Source: JAVBLQ01 sp031553435
GTDB lineage: Bacteria; Bacteroidota; Bacteroidia; Bacteroidales; Azobacteroidaceae
Direction of reading: 5' to 3'
DNA length: 5,787 nt
NCBI GenBank assembly: GCA_031553435.1
Contig: JAVBLQ010000067.1
Location: 1 to 5,787, forward strand
A program made the position numbers and the translations under genes. Below are positions 1-5,787 of the stretch, in pieces. Position 1 is the first letter of the stretch. Every line of letters starts with the position of its first letter. Below the pieces are notes generated by a model. It did not search any database and was not told where the DNA came from. It saw only the letters and a list, made by a program, of their open reading frames with translations.

Positions 1-1455
1 GAGAGTTTCTTCAAAAGGATTGGCCGTTGTATTCCAAACCGATTCACCGTTGATTTTCATCCATTTCCCGACTTCGCTCAGCCGGTCGATGCTTTCCTGC
101 GGAAATGTTCCGTCGGCTTTGGGCCCGATATTCAGCAGGAAGTTTCCTCCTTTACTTGCAATGTCTATCAGCTTACTGATTAAATCGTCTGTTGTTTTCC
201 AACGATGGTCGTGGGCGCAGTAACCCCAGTTATCGTTCATGGTCATGCAGGTTTCCCAATCCGTTCCGTCGCCGGTGTCGGGAATGCTTTGTTCGGGAGT
301 TTTGAAATCGGCAGTCAACTTATCAGCCATCCGGGCGTTGAAAATAAGCCGTTCGTTTCCTTGCATATTTTTGATTGCTTTCATCATCCGGTAGCGAAAT
401 TCAGGACTGCTGTCACCGCCCATATCCCACCAGATCAAGTCCACTCCATAGTCTTTCACGATTTTATGTAGATGAGGAATTACGATGTTGTCGACATATT
501 TGGAACGGTCTTCGTAAGGCGCTTTTTTGTCCGTTCCGGGATTTTGAGGCACCCAGCCCATTCCTCCCGGATTCAACCAATCCAATGCCTGAGAATAATA
601 AAAACCTATTTTCAATCCGGCGGCGCGGGCTTCGGTTACCAACTCTTTCATCAAATCGCGTGATATCTGGGAATTTCTTTCGATACCATATCCGGGAACG
701 CCTCGCATGAGTGTAAATCCGTCGTGGTGTTTAGAGGTAATGACGATGTATTTCATGCCTGCATCTTTTGCCATTTTGACCCATGCTTTGGCATCAAATT
801 TTTCGGCTTTGAAGTGGTGGTACGCTTCCTGTAAATACACCTCACGGGGTATTTGTGCGGCAAACATAATCCATTCGGCGTATTGTCCGCGTTTGTACGG
901 TTTTCCGGTGGCGGGATCAATCTTTGTGTTGCCATTTTCATCGATCATGTTTGGGGTGTAGGCTGAATAATAAGGTAATTTTTCAGCCGGTAATATAGAG
1001 GGTCCATTGTAATATCCTGCATACGAGGAATAAACACCCCAATGGATAAACATTCCGAATCGGGCTTCACGCCACCAGGCCATGCGAGCGTCTTTTTGTT
1101 CCTTGGTTTCCGAAGTAGCGACATAAAGCGGTTCGCTTTCTTTGGAATAATCATCTGCGGTATTTTTGGCTTTTACGGTAAAATAATAAATATCGAATGA
1201 TTTAAGACCGTTAATGGTCAATGAGTTGTTTTTTATTCCTGATTGATAAAGAGTTCCTTCTTTATACACATCATAAGAGACAGTATCTTTCAGATTTTCC
1301 CAATGAAGATTGAATGAATTGGGAGATACATTTTCTGCCACCAATGCTTTGGGTTTTTGATTGATGAATGCTGTAGAGTCTGAAACGGCGCTTTCCTGCG
1401 CATAAAGTGTTGTAAAAAAAATACAACTGCATAGAAGAAAAAGATATTTGTGCAT
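1..1455 (-). CDS. GH29 alpha-L-fucosidase-like enzyme with N-terminal FnIII domain (C-terminus cut by window edge)
   Basis: An open frame runs from ATG at 1455 to the left edge, giving 485 codons with no stop, so the C-terminus is missing. Residues 1-20 look like a signal peptide with likely cleavage after LYA, before Gln20. Residues about 33-111 read as a fibronectin type III domain (the pattern SFNLHW, YDVYKEG, LTINGL, YYFTVKA). The GH29 catalytic barrel follows: ARFGMFIHWG at 131-140, AEWIM at 193-197, KHHDGF at 242-247, GFYYSQ at 284-289, LIWWDMGG at 340-347, and NFLLNIGP at 438-445. Asp344 sits at the family nucleophile position. Glu388 in TPEQ, 44 residues later, is the likely acid/base. 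Family knowledge: retaining hydrolysis of terminal alpha-L-fucose. The exact linkage cannot be read from the sequence. An extra segment around residues 146-190 and an unusual segment after KHHDGF distinguish it from ordinary family members. The start is bounded by the in-frame GH144 stop only five codons upstream, so the two genes share a frame and are almost certainly co-transcribed. Likely periplasmic or outer-membrane associated. Confidence 0.9.
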   Translation of the reverse strand, partial: MHKYLFLLCSCIFFTTLYAQESAVSDSTAFINQKPKALVAENVSPNSFNLHWENLKDTVSYDVYKEGTLYQSGIKNNSLTINGLKSFDIYYFTVKAKNTADDYSKESEPLYVATSETKEQKDARMAWWREARFGMFIHWGVYSSYAGYYNGPSILPAEKLPYYSAYTPNMIDENGNTKIDPATGKPYKRGQYAEWIMFAAQIPREVYLQEAYHHFKAEKFDAKAWVKMAKDAGMKYIVITSKHHDGFTLMRGVPGYGIERNSQISRDLMKELVTEARAAGLKIGFYYSQALDWLNPGGMGWVPQNPGTDKKAPYEDRSKYVDNIVIPHLHKIVKDYGVDLIWWDMGGDSSPEFRYRMMKAIKNMQGNERLIFNARMADKLTADFKTPEQSIPDTGDGTDWETCMTMNDNWGYCAHDHRWKTTDDLISKLIDIASKGGNFLLNIGPKADGTFPQESIDRLSEVGKWMKINGESVWNTTANPFEETL

Positions 1456-1470
1456 AGGGAGATTTAATGT

Positions 1471-3093
1471 TTACTTTTCAACTATTTTCTTTCCAAATTG
1501 TTGTCCATCAATCATGACATCAATAATATAATATCCTTTTAGCGGAAGCATACAATCATAACGATATTTTCCTGTCGATAAATTTCCCGAATGGGGGAGA
1601 TTAACTTGTCGCCCGTTGATATCTCGGATCACTATTTTAACTTCTGCGTTTTTTTTTAAGTTCAGGTTCAGCATATTTTTTCCTGATTCCTGAGAGACCC
1701 AAAATTCGGCAATGTCAGCCTTAGCTGTTTTTATGGAAGTAGGTTCGGGATAGGGGTCATATACAAATCCGATTCTTTGTAATGCGTCCTGAATTTCGGG
1801 AGCAGACATAAACAGATTCCATAACAATCCTGTCCGGTAATTTTCTATCATGCAAATAATCGGGCCCTGGTCAATAGACAGATAATCTCCATCGACCCAG
1901 TTTTTGGTTTCGTTGAATGAGTCGAGGAATCCGCATTTGTCGTTCCAGATTTTCGGGCCTAAGGTGTAGTAAAAATGTTTCAATGCAGCTATTGATTCTT
2001 CGGGAGTAAAGGGCATAGAAGATATGGCTGCGGTAGGAGCAATATTTCCCCTGTCGTTGTTAGGAGCATGAGCTGAATAACCTCCTCCGTTGACGGCATC
2101 CGTACCTTTGTAGCCGTCGCAAGCAGTTAATCCCCAAGCTTTATTGGCTCCGTATCCGACATATCCTAATGGATTTTCTTCGCAATAAGCTCTGTTGATG
2201 AGTGCATGTGCACGGCAATATTCGAAATAATTGACATTATTGTAGCTATCCCGAAGATTTTTCGGATTCAGTCCGAGAAATGAATAATGGGAAAGAAAAA
2301 GCGGTCCTCCTTTGGCTGCAATGCTGTTTGTCATGGGCAATGTGATGCCATAGAAGACCTGGTTTCTGTTTTTGTAAGGCGACCAGCCGGTTTTCCACAG
2401 AGAAACGTCTACCGGATGGGTAGGAGAGGCAATGGCCAGAACATAGGTAATCATACATTCGTTCCATCCTTTGATTTTTAATTTCTTTTCGTTTTCGAGT
2501 TGATTGTTGCAGTGCCAATAAAGCGAATTTTCTCCGAAAGTAAAGAATTGCCAGTCGACACGGTGCCAGATTTGGTTGATTTTTGCTCTCAAAGCGGCTT
2601 CTTCCGTATTAATTCCGTTGAAATATTGTCTTGCTGTAAGTAGTCCTTGTATCATAAATGAAGTTTCGACCAGGTCTCCTCCGTTGTCATTGGGACTGAA
2701 TTGCATTGTCGCGCCGGTGTTCCCGTTGATCCAGTGGGCAAAAGCGCCTTTGTAGTTGGTTGCTGTGTTGAGCAGAAAGTCACTGATTTTATGAAGACGT
2801 TCCAGCCCCTGCTCGCGGGTAATAAATCCGCGTTCAATTCCTACGAGGATGGACATCACTCCAAAACCACTTCCTCCGGTGGTGACTTTGTTGGTCGGGT
2901 TGCCGGTAGCAGATAAGCGTTCGGTAGCCATACCGGATACAGTAGGGGAGAAGTCCCAAAAGTATTTGAATGTATGGCGTTGGACTTTAGTCAACAACTC
3001 TTCATCTGTCAATTGTATACTGAAATCGGTTTGAGAAAACATTTTTGTGCTGAATATTGTCAGCAGAAAAAAGATAAAAATTTTAGTTTTCAT
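1471..3093 (-). CDS. GH144 (Glycoamylase family) beta-1,2-glucan-active glycoside hydrolase with probable T9SS C-terminal sorting domain
   Basis: Complete 540-residue protein. Residues 1-20 form a signal peptide (hydrophobic core IFIFFLLTIF), probably cleaved before Gln21. Residues about 30-445 match the GH144 / Pfam Glycoamylase (PF10091) alpha/alpha-barrel, with recognisable stretches TFKYFWDF (41-48), GGSGFGVMS (73-81), GGDLVETSFM (138-147), GWNECM (209-214), GLTACDGY (321-328), YSAHAPN (339-345) and YLSIDQGP (404-411). Asp136, Asp140, Glu143 and Glu212 are candidate active-site acids by analogy, from memory, with Chitinophaga pinensis endo-beta-1,2-glucanase. Characterised relatives are that endo enzyme and a sophorose-releasing exo enzyme from Parabacteroides distasonis; which mode applies here cannot be read from sequence. 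'Glucoamylase' labels from automated annotation would mislead. Residues about 461-540 are an added C-terminal module resembling the T9SS type A sorting domain (MLNLNL, IRDINGRQV, GYYIIDV, ending KKIVEK). The gene begins 10 bp after the GH3 stop, implying co-expression and joint action on one glucan. Confidence 0.88.
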   Translation of the reverse strand: MKTKIFIFFLLTIFSTKMFSQTDFSIQLTDEELLTKVQRHTFKYFWDFSPTVSGMATERLSATGNPTNKVTTGGSGFGVMSILVGIERGFITREQGLERLHKISDFLLNTATNYKGAFAHWINGNTGATMQFSPNDNGGDLVETSFMIQGLLTARQYFNGINTEEAALRAKINQIWHRVDWQFFTFGENSLYWHCNNQLENEKKLKIKGWNECMITYVLAIASPTHPVDVSLWKTGWSPYKNRNQVFYGITLPMTNSIAAKGGPLFLSHYSFLGLNPKNLRDSYNNVNYFEYCRAHALINRAYCEENPLGYVGYGANKAWGLTACDGYKGTDAVNGGGYSAHAPNNDRGNIAPTAAISSMPFTPEESIAALKHFYYTLGPKIWNDKCGFLDSFNETKNWVDGDYLSIDQGPIICMIENYRTGLLWNLFMSAPEIQDALQRIGFVYDPYPEPTSIKTAKADIAEFWVSQESGKNMLNLNLKKNAEVKIVIRDINGRQVNLPHSGNLSTGKYRYDCMLPLKGYYIIDVMIDGQQFGKKIVEK

Positions 3094-3103
3094 GCGATAA
3101 TTT

Positions 3104-5374
3104 TTATTCTAAAATAAATGTTGCAGCTTTTACATCCCGGCTGTTGCCTCCGATGAATAATTTGAAACTACCGGGCTCGGAAACATATTGTAAATCAGAA
3201 TTATAAAACTTCAGCATTTCTTCTGTGATATCGAATGAAACGGTTTGTGTTTCTCCGGCCTTTAAGGATATTTGCTTAAATCCTTTTAGTTCTTTCACGG
3301 GGCGGGTTACAGTTCCTACCAGATCACGGATATATAATTGCACGGTTTCTGTGCCGGCTTGTTTTCCAGTATTGGAAACAGTAATACTGACTGTAATTTT
3401 TCCTGATTTTTTCAAATTTGTTTTATCCAGCGTAATGTCTCCGTAGGAGAATGTTGTATAGCTTAATCCGTAACCGAAAGGGTATAGCGGCTCATTGGGT
3501 ACGTCTAAATATTTTGTTGTATATTTTTGACTTTCCAACAATGGTCTTCCGGTGTTTTTGTGATTATAATAGATCGGAATTTGTCCTACGTTGCGGGGAA
3601 ATGTCATGGTAATTTTTCCCGAAGGATTGGCATTTCCAAAAAGCACATCTACAATAGCATCTCCGGTTTTCGTTCCCGAAAACCAGGTTTCGAGTATGGC
3701 ATCCATGTTGTCGTCTTCCCATTGTAAAGCGAGCGGACGGCCGTTGATCAGCACCAATGCAATAGGTTTTCCTGTTTGTTTCAGGGCTTTCAGCAGATTT
3801 TTCTGGCTTTCAGGGAGTTCGATATCGCTGCGACTGGCTGCTTCTCCGCTCATGTTGAATGTTTCTCCCATCACGGCAACTACAACGTCGGCTTCTTGCG
3901 CTGTTTGCAGGGCCTCATCGATAAGCTCCTGAGTTGTTTTTTTATCAACAGAGACAACATTTCCATTGTTTATTTTTTTCAACAATTGTTTATCATCCGT
4001 GAGATTACAACCTTTGGCATATAGGAATTTTCCGGCACCGAATTGTTGTTCCAAGGCCATTCTGATGCTGACGGATTCTTTCCAGTTTCCCGCACCGCTC
4101 CAATTGCCGAGCATATTGCGTTGATCTGCAACTAATGGGCCGATGAAAGCTACTTTCTTTGTTGTATTCAGTGGCAGGAGATTGTTGTTTTTTAATAAAA
4201 CCATGGATTTCACGGCGGCTTCTTTGCTGAGAGCCAATTTTGAGTTATTCATAATTTCGGATTGTGCTTTTTGCGAATTGATGTAACGATAAGGATTTTC
4301 GAACAATCCGAGTTTATATTTGGTTTCCAGAATCCGGCGGCAGGCTTTGTCAATCAATTGAATGTTTACTTTTCCGGTTTTTACCATTTCCGGCAGATTG
4401 TCGATAAAATATTCGCTGACCATATCCATGTCGGTTCCGGCTTCGAGTGCGAGTTTACAGACCTGTACGCTATCGCCGACTCCGTGATGTACCATTTCCA
4501 TGATGGCGGTGTAATCGGTAACGACAAATCCTTTGAATCCCCAATCTTTCCGCAAAAGGTCGGTCAGTAGCCATTTATTGCCGGTTGCGGGTATTCCGTC
4601 AATCTCGTTGAAAGAAGTCATTACGGTTTCTGCCCCGGCTTCGACAGCTGCTTTGTAGGGTGGGAGGTATTCGTTGTACATACGTATCCGGCTCATGTCG
4701 GTGGTATTGTAATCTCGTCCGGCTTCGGAGGCTCCGTACAGAGCGAAATGTTTGACGCATGCCATGACCGAGTTGGTTTTGGAAACATCATCCTGTTGGT
4801 ATCCGCGCACCATGACTTTGGCGATTTCGGAACCCAGATACGGGTCTTCTCCGGATCCTTCACTGACACGCCCCCAACGCGGGTCACGGGCAATGTCGAG
4901 CATGGGAGAAAATACCCAGTTCAGTCCATCGGCGCTGGCTTCTTCTCCGGCGGCGCGTGCTGTGCGTTCAATCAAATCTAAGTTCCATGAGGCCGATAAT
5001 CCTAAGGGTATCGGATAAATGGTTTTGTGTCCGTGTATTACGTCATAACCAAAAAGCAGCGGGATTTTCAAGCGTGATTGGGTGACAGCCAATTCCTGCA
5101 ATTTTTGAACGGCATCGGGGGTGAATGTATTGAATACAGCTCCTACTAATCCTTTTTTTATTTTTTCATCTACGCCTTTGTTTAGAATCGGGCCTGTAAC
5201 ATCAAAACCGACGGCAGCGAGGTTCAGTTGTCCGACTTTTTCTTCAACGGTCATTTTTTTCATCAGATCGTCTATGAACCGGTTCATTTTTGCTTTGTCC
5301 GTTGTTGTTTTCTGAGCAAGAAGAATGGTTGAAAAAAGAGAAAATATGATTAGAAAAGTTGCTTTATTTGTCAT
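3104..5374 (-). CDS. bglX: GH3 beta-glucosidase (BglX-like), likely acting on sophoro-oligosaccharides
   Basis: Complete 756-residue secreted GH3 enzyme of usual BglX length. Residues 1-20 are a signal peptide ending LLA, with Gln21 as the probable mature N-terminus and no lipobox cysteine. The N-terminal barrel spans about 35-360 and shows GYDVIHGH (109-116), RDPRWGR (163-169), KHF (208-210) and the nucleophile motif GFVVTDY with Asp287. The C-terminal GH3 sandwich (about 390-615) holds VVVAVMGE and Glu511 in SGEAASR, the expected acid/base. An FnIII-like domain (about 660-745) closes the protein. All catalytic signatures are intact. Family knowledge: retaining exo-hydrolysis of beta-glucosides from the non-reducing end. 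Bacteroides thetaiotaomicron BT_3567, a GH3 enzyme of this type preferring beta-1,2-gluco-oligosaccharides, also lies next to a GH144 gene, so the same role is inferred here; specificity is not proven by sequence. The start is firm because an in-frame TAA lies two codons upstream of the ATG. There is no C-terminal sorting domain, so a periplasmic location is likely. Confidence 0.93.
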   Translation of the reverse strand: MTNKATFLIIFSLFSTILLAQKTTTDKAKMNRFIDDLMKKMTVEEKVGQLNLAAVGFDVTGPILNKGVDEKIKKGLVGAVFNTFTPDAVQKLQELAVTQSRLKIPLLFGYDVIHGHKTIYPIPLGLSASWNLDLIERTARAAGEEASADGLNWVFSPMLDIARDPRWGRVSEGSGEDPYLGSEIAKVMVRGYQQDDVSKTNSVMACVKHFALYGASEAGRDYNTTDMSRIRMYNEYLPPYKAAVEAGAETVMTSFNEIDGIPATGNKWLLTDLLRKDWGFKGFVVTDYTAIMEMVHHGVGDSVQVCKLALEAGTDMDMVSEYFIDNLPEMVKTGKVNIQLIDKACRRILETKYKLGLFENPYRYINSQKAQSEIMNNSKLALSKEAAVKSMVLLKNNNLLPLNTTKKVAFIGPLVADQRNMLGNWSGAGNWKESVSIRMALEQQFGAGKFLYAKGCNLTDDKQLLKKINNGNVVSVDKKTTQELIDEALQTAQEADVVVAVMGETFNMSGEAASRSDIELPESQKNLLKALKQTGKPIALVLINGRPLALQWEDDNMDAILETWFSGTKTGDAIVDVLFGNANPSGKITMTFPRNVGQIPIYYNHKNTGRPLLESQKYTTKYLDVPNEPLYPFGYGLSYTTFSYGDITLDKTNLKKSGKITVSITVSNTGKQAGTETVQLYIRDLVGTVTRPVKELKGFKQISLKAGETQTVSFDITEEMLKFYNSDLQYVSEPGSFKLFIGGNSRDVKAATFILE

Positions 5375-5402
5375 GATTTAATATCTTTTTGGATATGAGC
5401 AG

Positions 5403-5440
5403 ATTAAAATTTGTTGTGACTTTGTACCCAAAATTTTAAT
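5403..5440. repeat. Perfect 10-bp AT-only inverted repeat between sulfatase and GH3 genes
   Basis: The arms ATTAAAATTT (5403-5412) and AAATTTTAAT (5431-5440) are exact reverse complements around an 18-base spacer. The repeat fills most of the 68-bp gap between the sulfatase stop and the GH3 start. The stem has no G or C and no following U-run in the transcribed direction, so it is a poor intrinsic terminator. It could be a regulator binding site, a weak mRNA hairpin affecting GH3 translation, or chance in AT-rich DNA. No convincing Bacteroidota promoter (TTTG / TAnnTTTG) overlaps it. Confidence 0.4.
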
Positions 5441-5442
5441 AG

Positions 5443-5787
5443 TTATTCTAAATTATCGCCGTATTCGGCTCTTATTTCGATCAATTTCTGCTTGTAATCC
5501 GAAATGCGTTGTTGTTGTTCGGGGGAAGCGATCAGGTTGTGCATTTCGTTAGCGTCTTCCTGTAAATCATAAAATTCCCATGCATCGATGTCGTTACCGT
5601 AGAAATGAATGATTTTATAGCGGTCGTCTCTCATTCCGTAATGTTTTCTCACAGAGTGGAATCCGGGATATTCATAATAATGATAATAGATGGAATTTCT
5701 CCATTTTACTTTTTTCTCCTGCAATAGCGGTTTGAATGAAACGCCTTGCATTTCTCCGGGCACTGTGATACCTGCCAAATCGAGGAA
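5443..5787 (-). CDS. Sulfatase (S1 family), C-terminal fragment cut by window edge
   Basis: The frame is open from the right edge to TAA at 5445-5443, showing the last 114 residues of a protein whose start is outside. The first visible residues, FLDLAGI followed by PGEMQG and SFKPLL, are the standard sulfatase passage just before the C-terminal subdomain. Next come YYHYYEYP, HYGMRDDRYKIIHFY, EFYDLQEDANEMHNL and a charged terminal helix, which are typical of the sulfatase C-terminal domain. The HYYEYP and RYKIIHFY wording resembles N-acetylglucosamine-6-sulfatase-like (S1_11-type) enzymes of Bacteroidota, but the subfamily is a guess. The formylglycine site (C/S-x-P-x-R) and metal ligands are not in the window, so activity cannot be judged. 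A TTG within the visible part could be mistaken for a start; it lies inside the conserved FLDLAGI motif and is not one. The gene is 68 bp upstream of the GH3 gene in the same direction. Expected role: removal of sulfate esters from a glycan in the periplasm. Confidence 0.88.
   Translation of the reverse strand, partial: FLDLAGITVPGEMQGVSFKPLLQEKKVKWRNSIYYHYYEYPGFHSVRKHYGMRDDRYKIIHFYGNDIDAWEFYDLQEDANEMHNLIASPEQQQRISDYKQKLIEIRAEYGDNLE

Noticed and set aside
375..710. 111-residue plus-strand open frame antisense to the GH29 gene
   Set aside because: It lies wholly within a strongly conserved GH29 coding region on the other strand, has no recognisable domain, and overlaps other frames of similar quality.
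1414..1421. Eight-base homopolymer in the GH29 signal peptide region as a phase-variation switch
   Set aside because: It encodes Ile-Phe-Phe in a hydrophobic core, where T-rich codons are expected, and it is shorter than the tract in the GH144 gene.
1423..1431. Lipoprotein signal (Cys9 or Cys11) in the GH29 leader
   Set aside because: The cysteines come too early, leaving no full hydrophobic region before them, and a standard signal peptidase I site (LYA before Gln) fits better.
3591..3932. 113-residue plus-strand open frame antisense to the GH3 gene
   Set aside because: It is the shadow of conserved GH3 codons, including the acid/base region, and has a serine-rich low-information translation with no family resemblance.
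4262..4570. 102-residue plus-strand open frame antisense to the GH3 catalytic domain
   Set aside because: It is fully covered by the GH3 barrel coding sequence around the nucleophile and has no independent support.
5375..5442. Possible Bacteroidota promoter in front of the GH3 gene
   Set aside because: On the minus strand a TTTTG occurs after TAAAA, but the spacing does not fit TAnnTTTG and no TTTG lies at the expected upstream distance.

Overview
The window looks like a piece of a glycan-degradation gene cluster (polysaccharide-utilisation-type locus) from a Bacteroidota species, probably a Bacteroidales. Four genes lie on the minus strand and none on the plus strand. Three are secreted glycoside hydrolases and one is a sulfatase. 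Start codons are preceded by AT-rich sequence without Shine-Dalgarno motifs, as is usual in this phylum. One enzyme ends in what looks like a type IX secretion (T9SS) C-terminal sorting domain, which would favour lineages carrying T9SS (for example Parabacteroides, Dysgonomonas or Proteiniphilum-like groups) over typical gut Bacteroides. The genus is inference only.

Layout in transcription order (right to left): (1) the last 114 codons of a sulfatase, entering from the right edge and stopping at 5443; (2) a 68-bp gap with a perfect 10-bp AT-rich inverted repeat; (3) a complete GH3 beta-glucosidase, 756 aa, 5374 to 3104; (4) a 10-bp gap, then a complete GH144 (Pfam 'Glycoamylase') enzyme, 540 aa, 3093 to 1471; (5) a 15-bp gap, then a GH29 alpha-L-fucosidase-like enzyme starting at 1455 and leaving the left edge after 485 codons without a stop. 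The short gaps and common direction suggest one operon. No promoter or terminator could be identified, and the operon ends are outside the window.

Function: an adjacent GH3 and GH144 is the known arrangement for beta-1,2-glucan (sophoro-oligosaccharide) breakdown: the GH144 cuts beta-1,2-glucan or its oligosaccharides, and the GH3 reduces the products to glucose. Here the pair sits between a sulfatase and a fucosidase-like enzyme. The real substrate may therefore be a decorated, sulfated or fucosylated glycan, or several substrates may be served by one transcript. The GH144 sorting domain suggests surface display or secretion, while the GH3 has only a signal peptide and probably works in the periplasm.

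No RNA genes, CRISPR arrays, mobile elements or clearly new systems were seen. The points most worth checking are the GH144 sorting domain with a 9-A tract inside it, the GH29 domain architecture and altered active-site loops, and the mixed substrate signals of the cluster.
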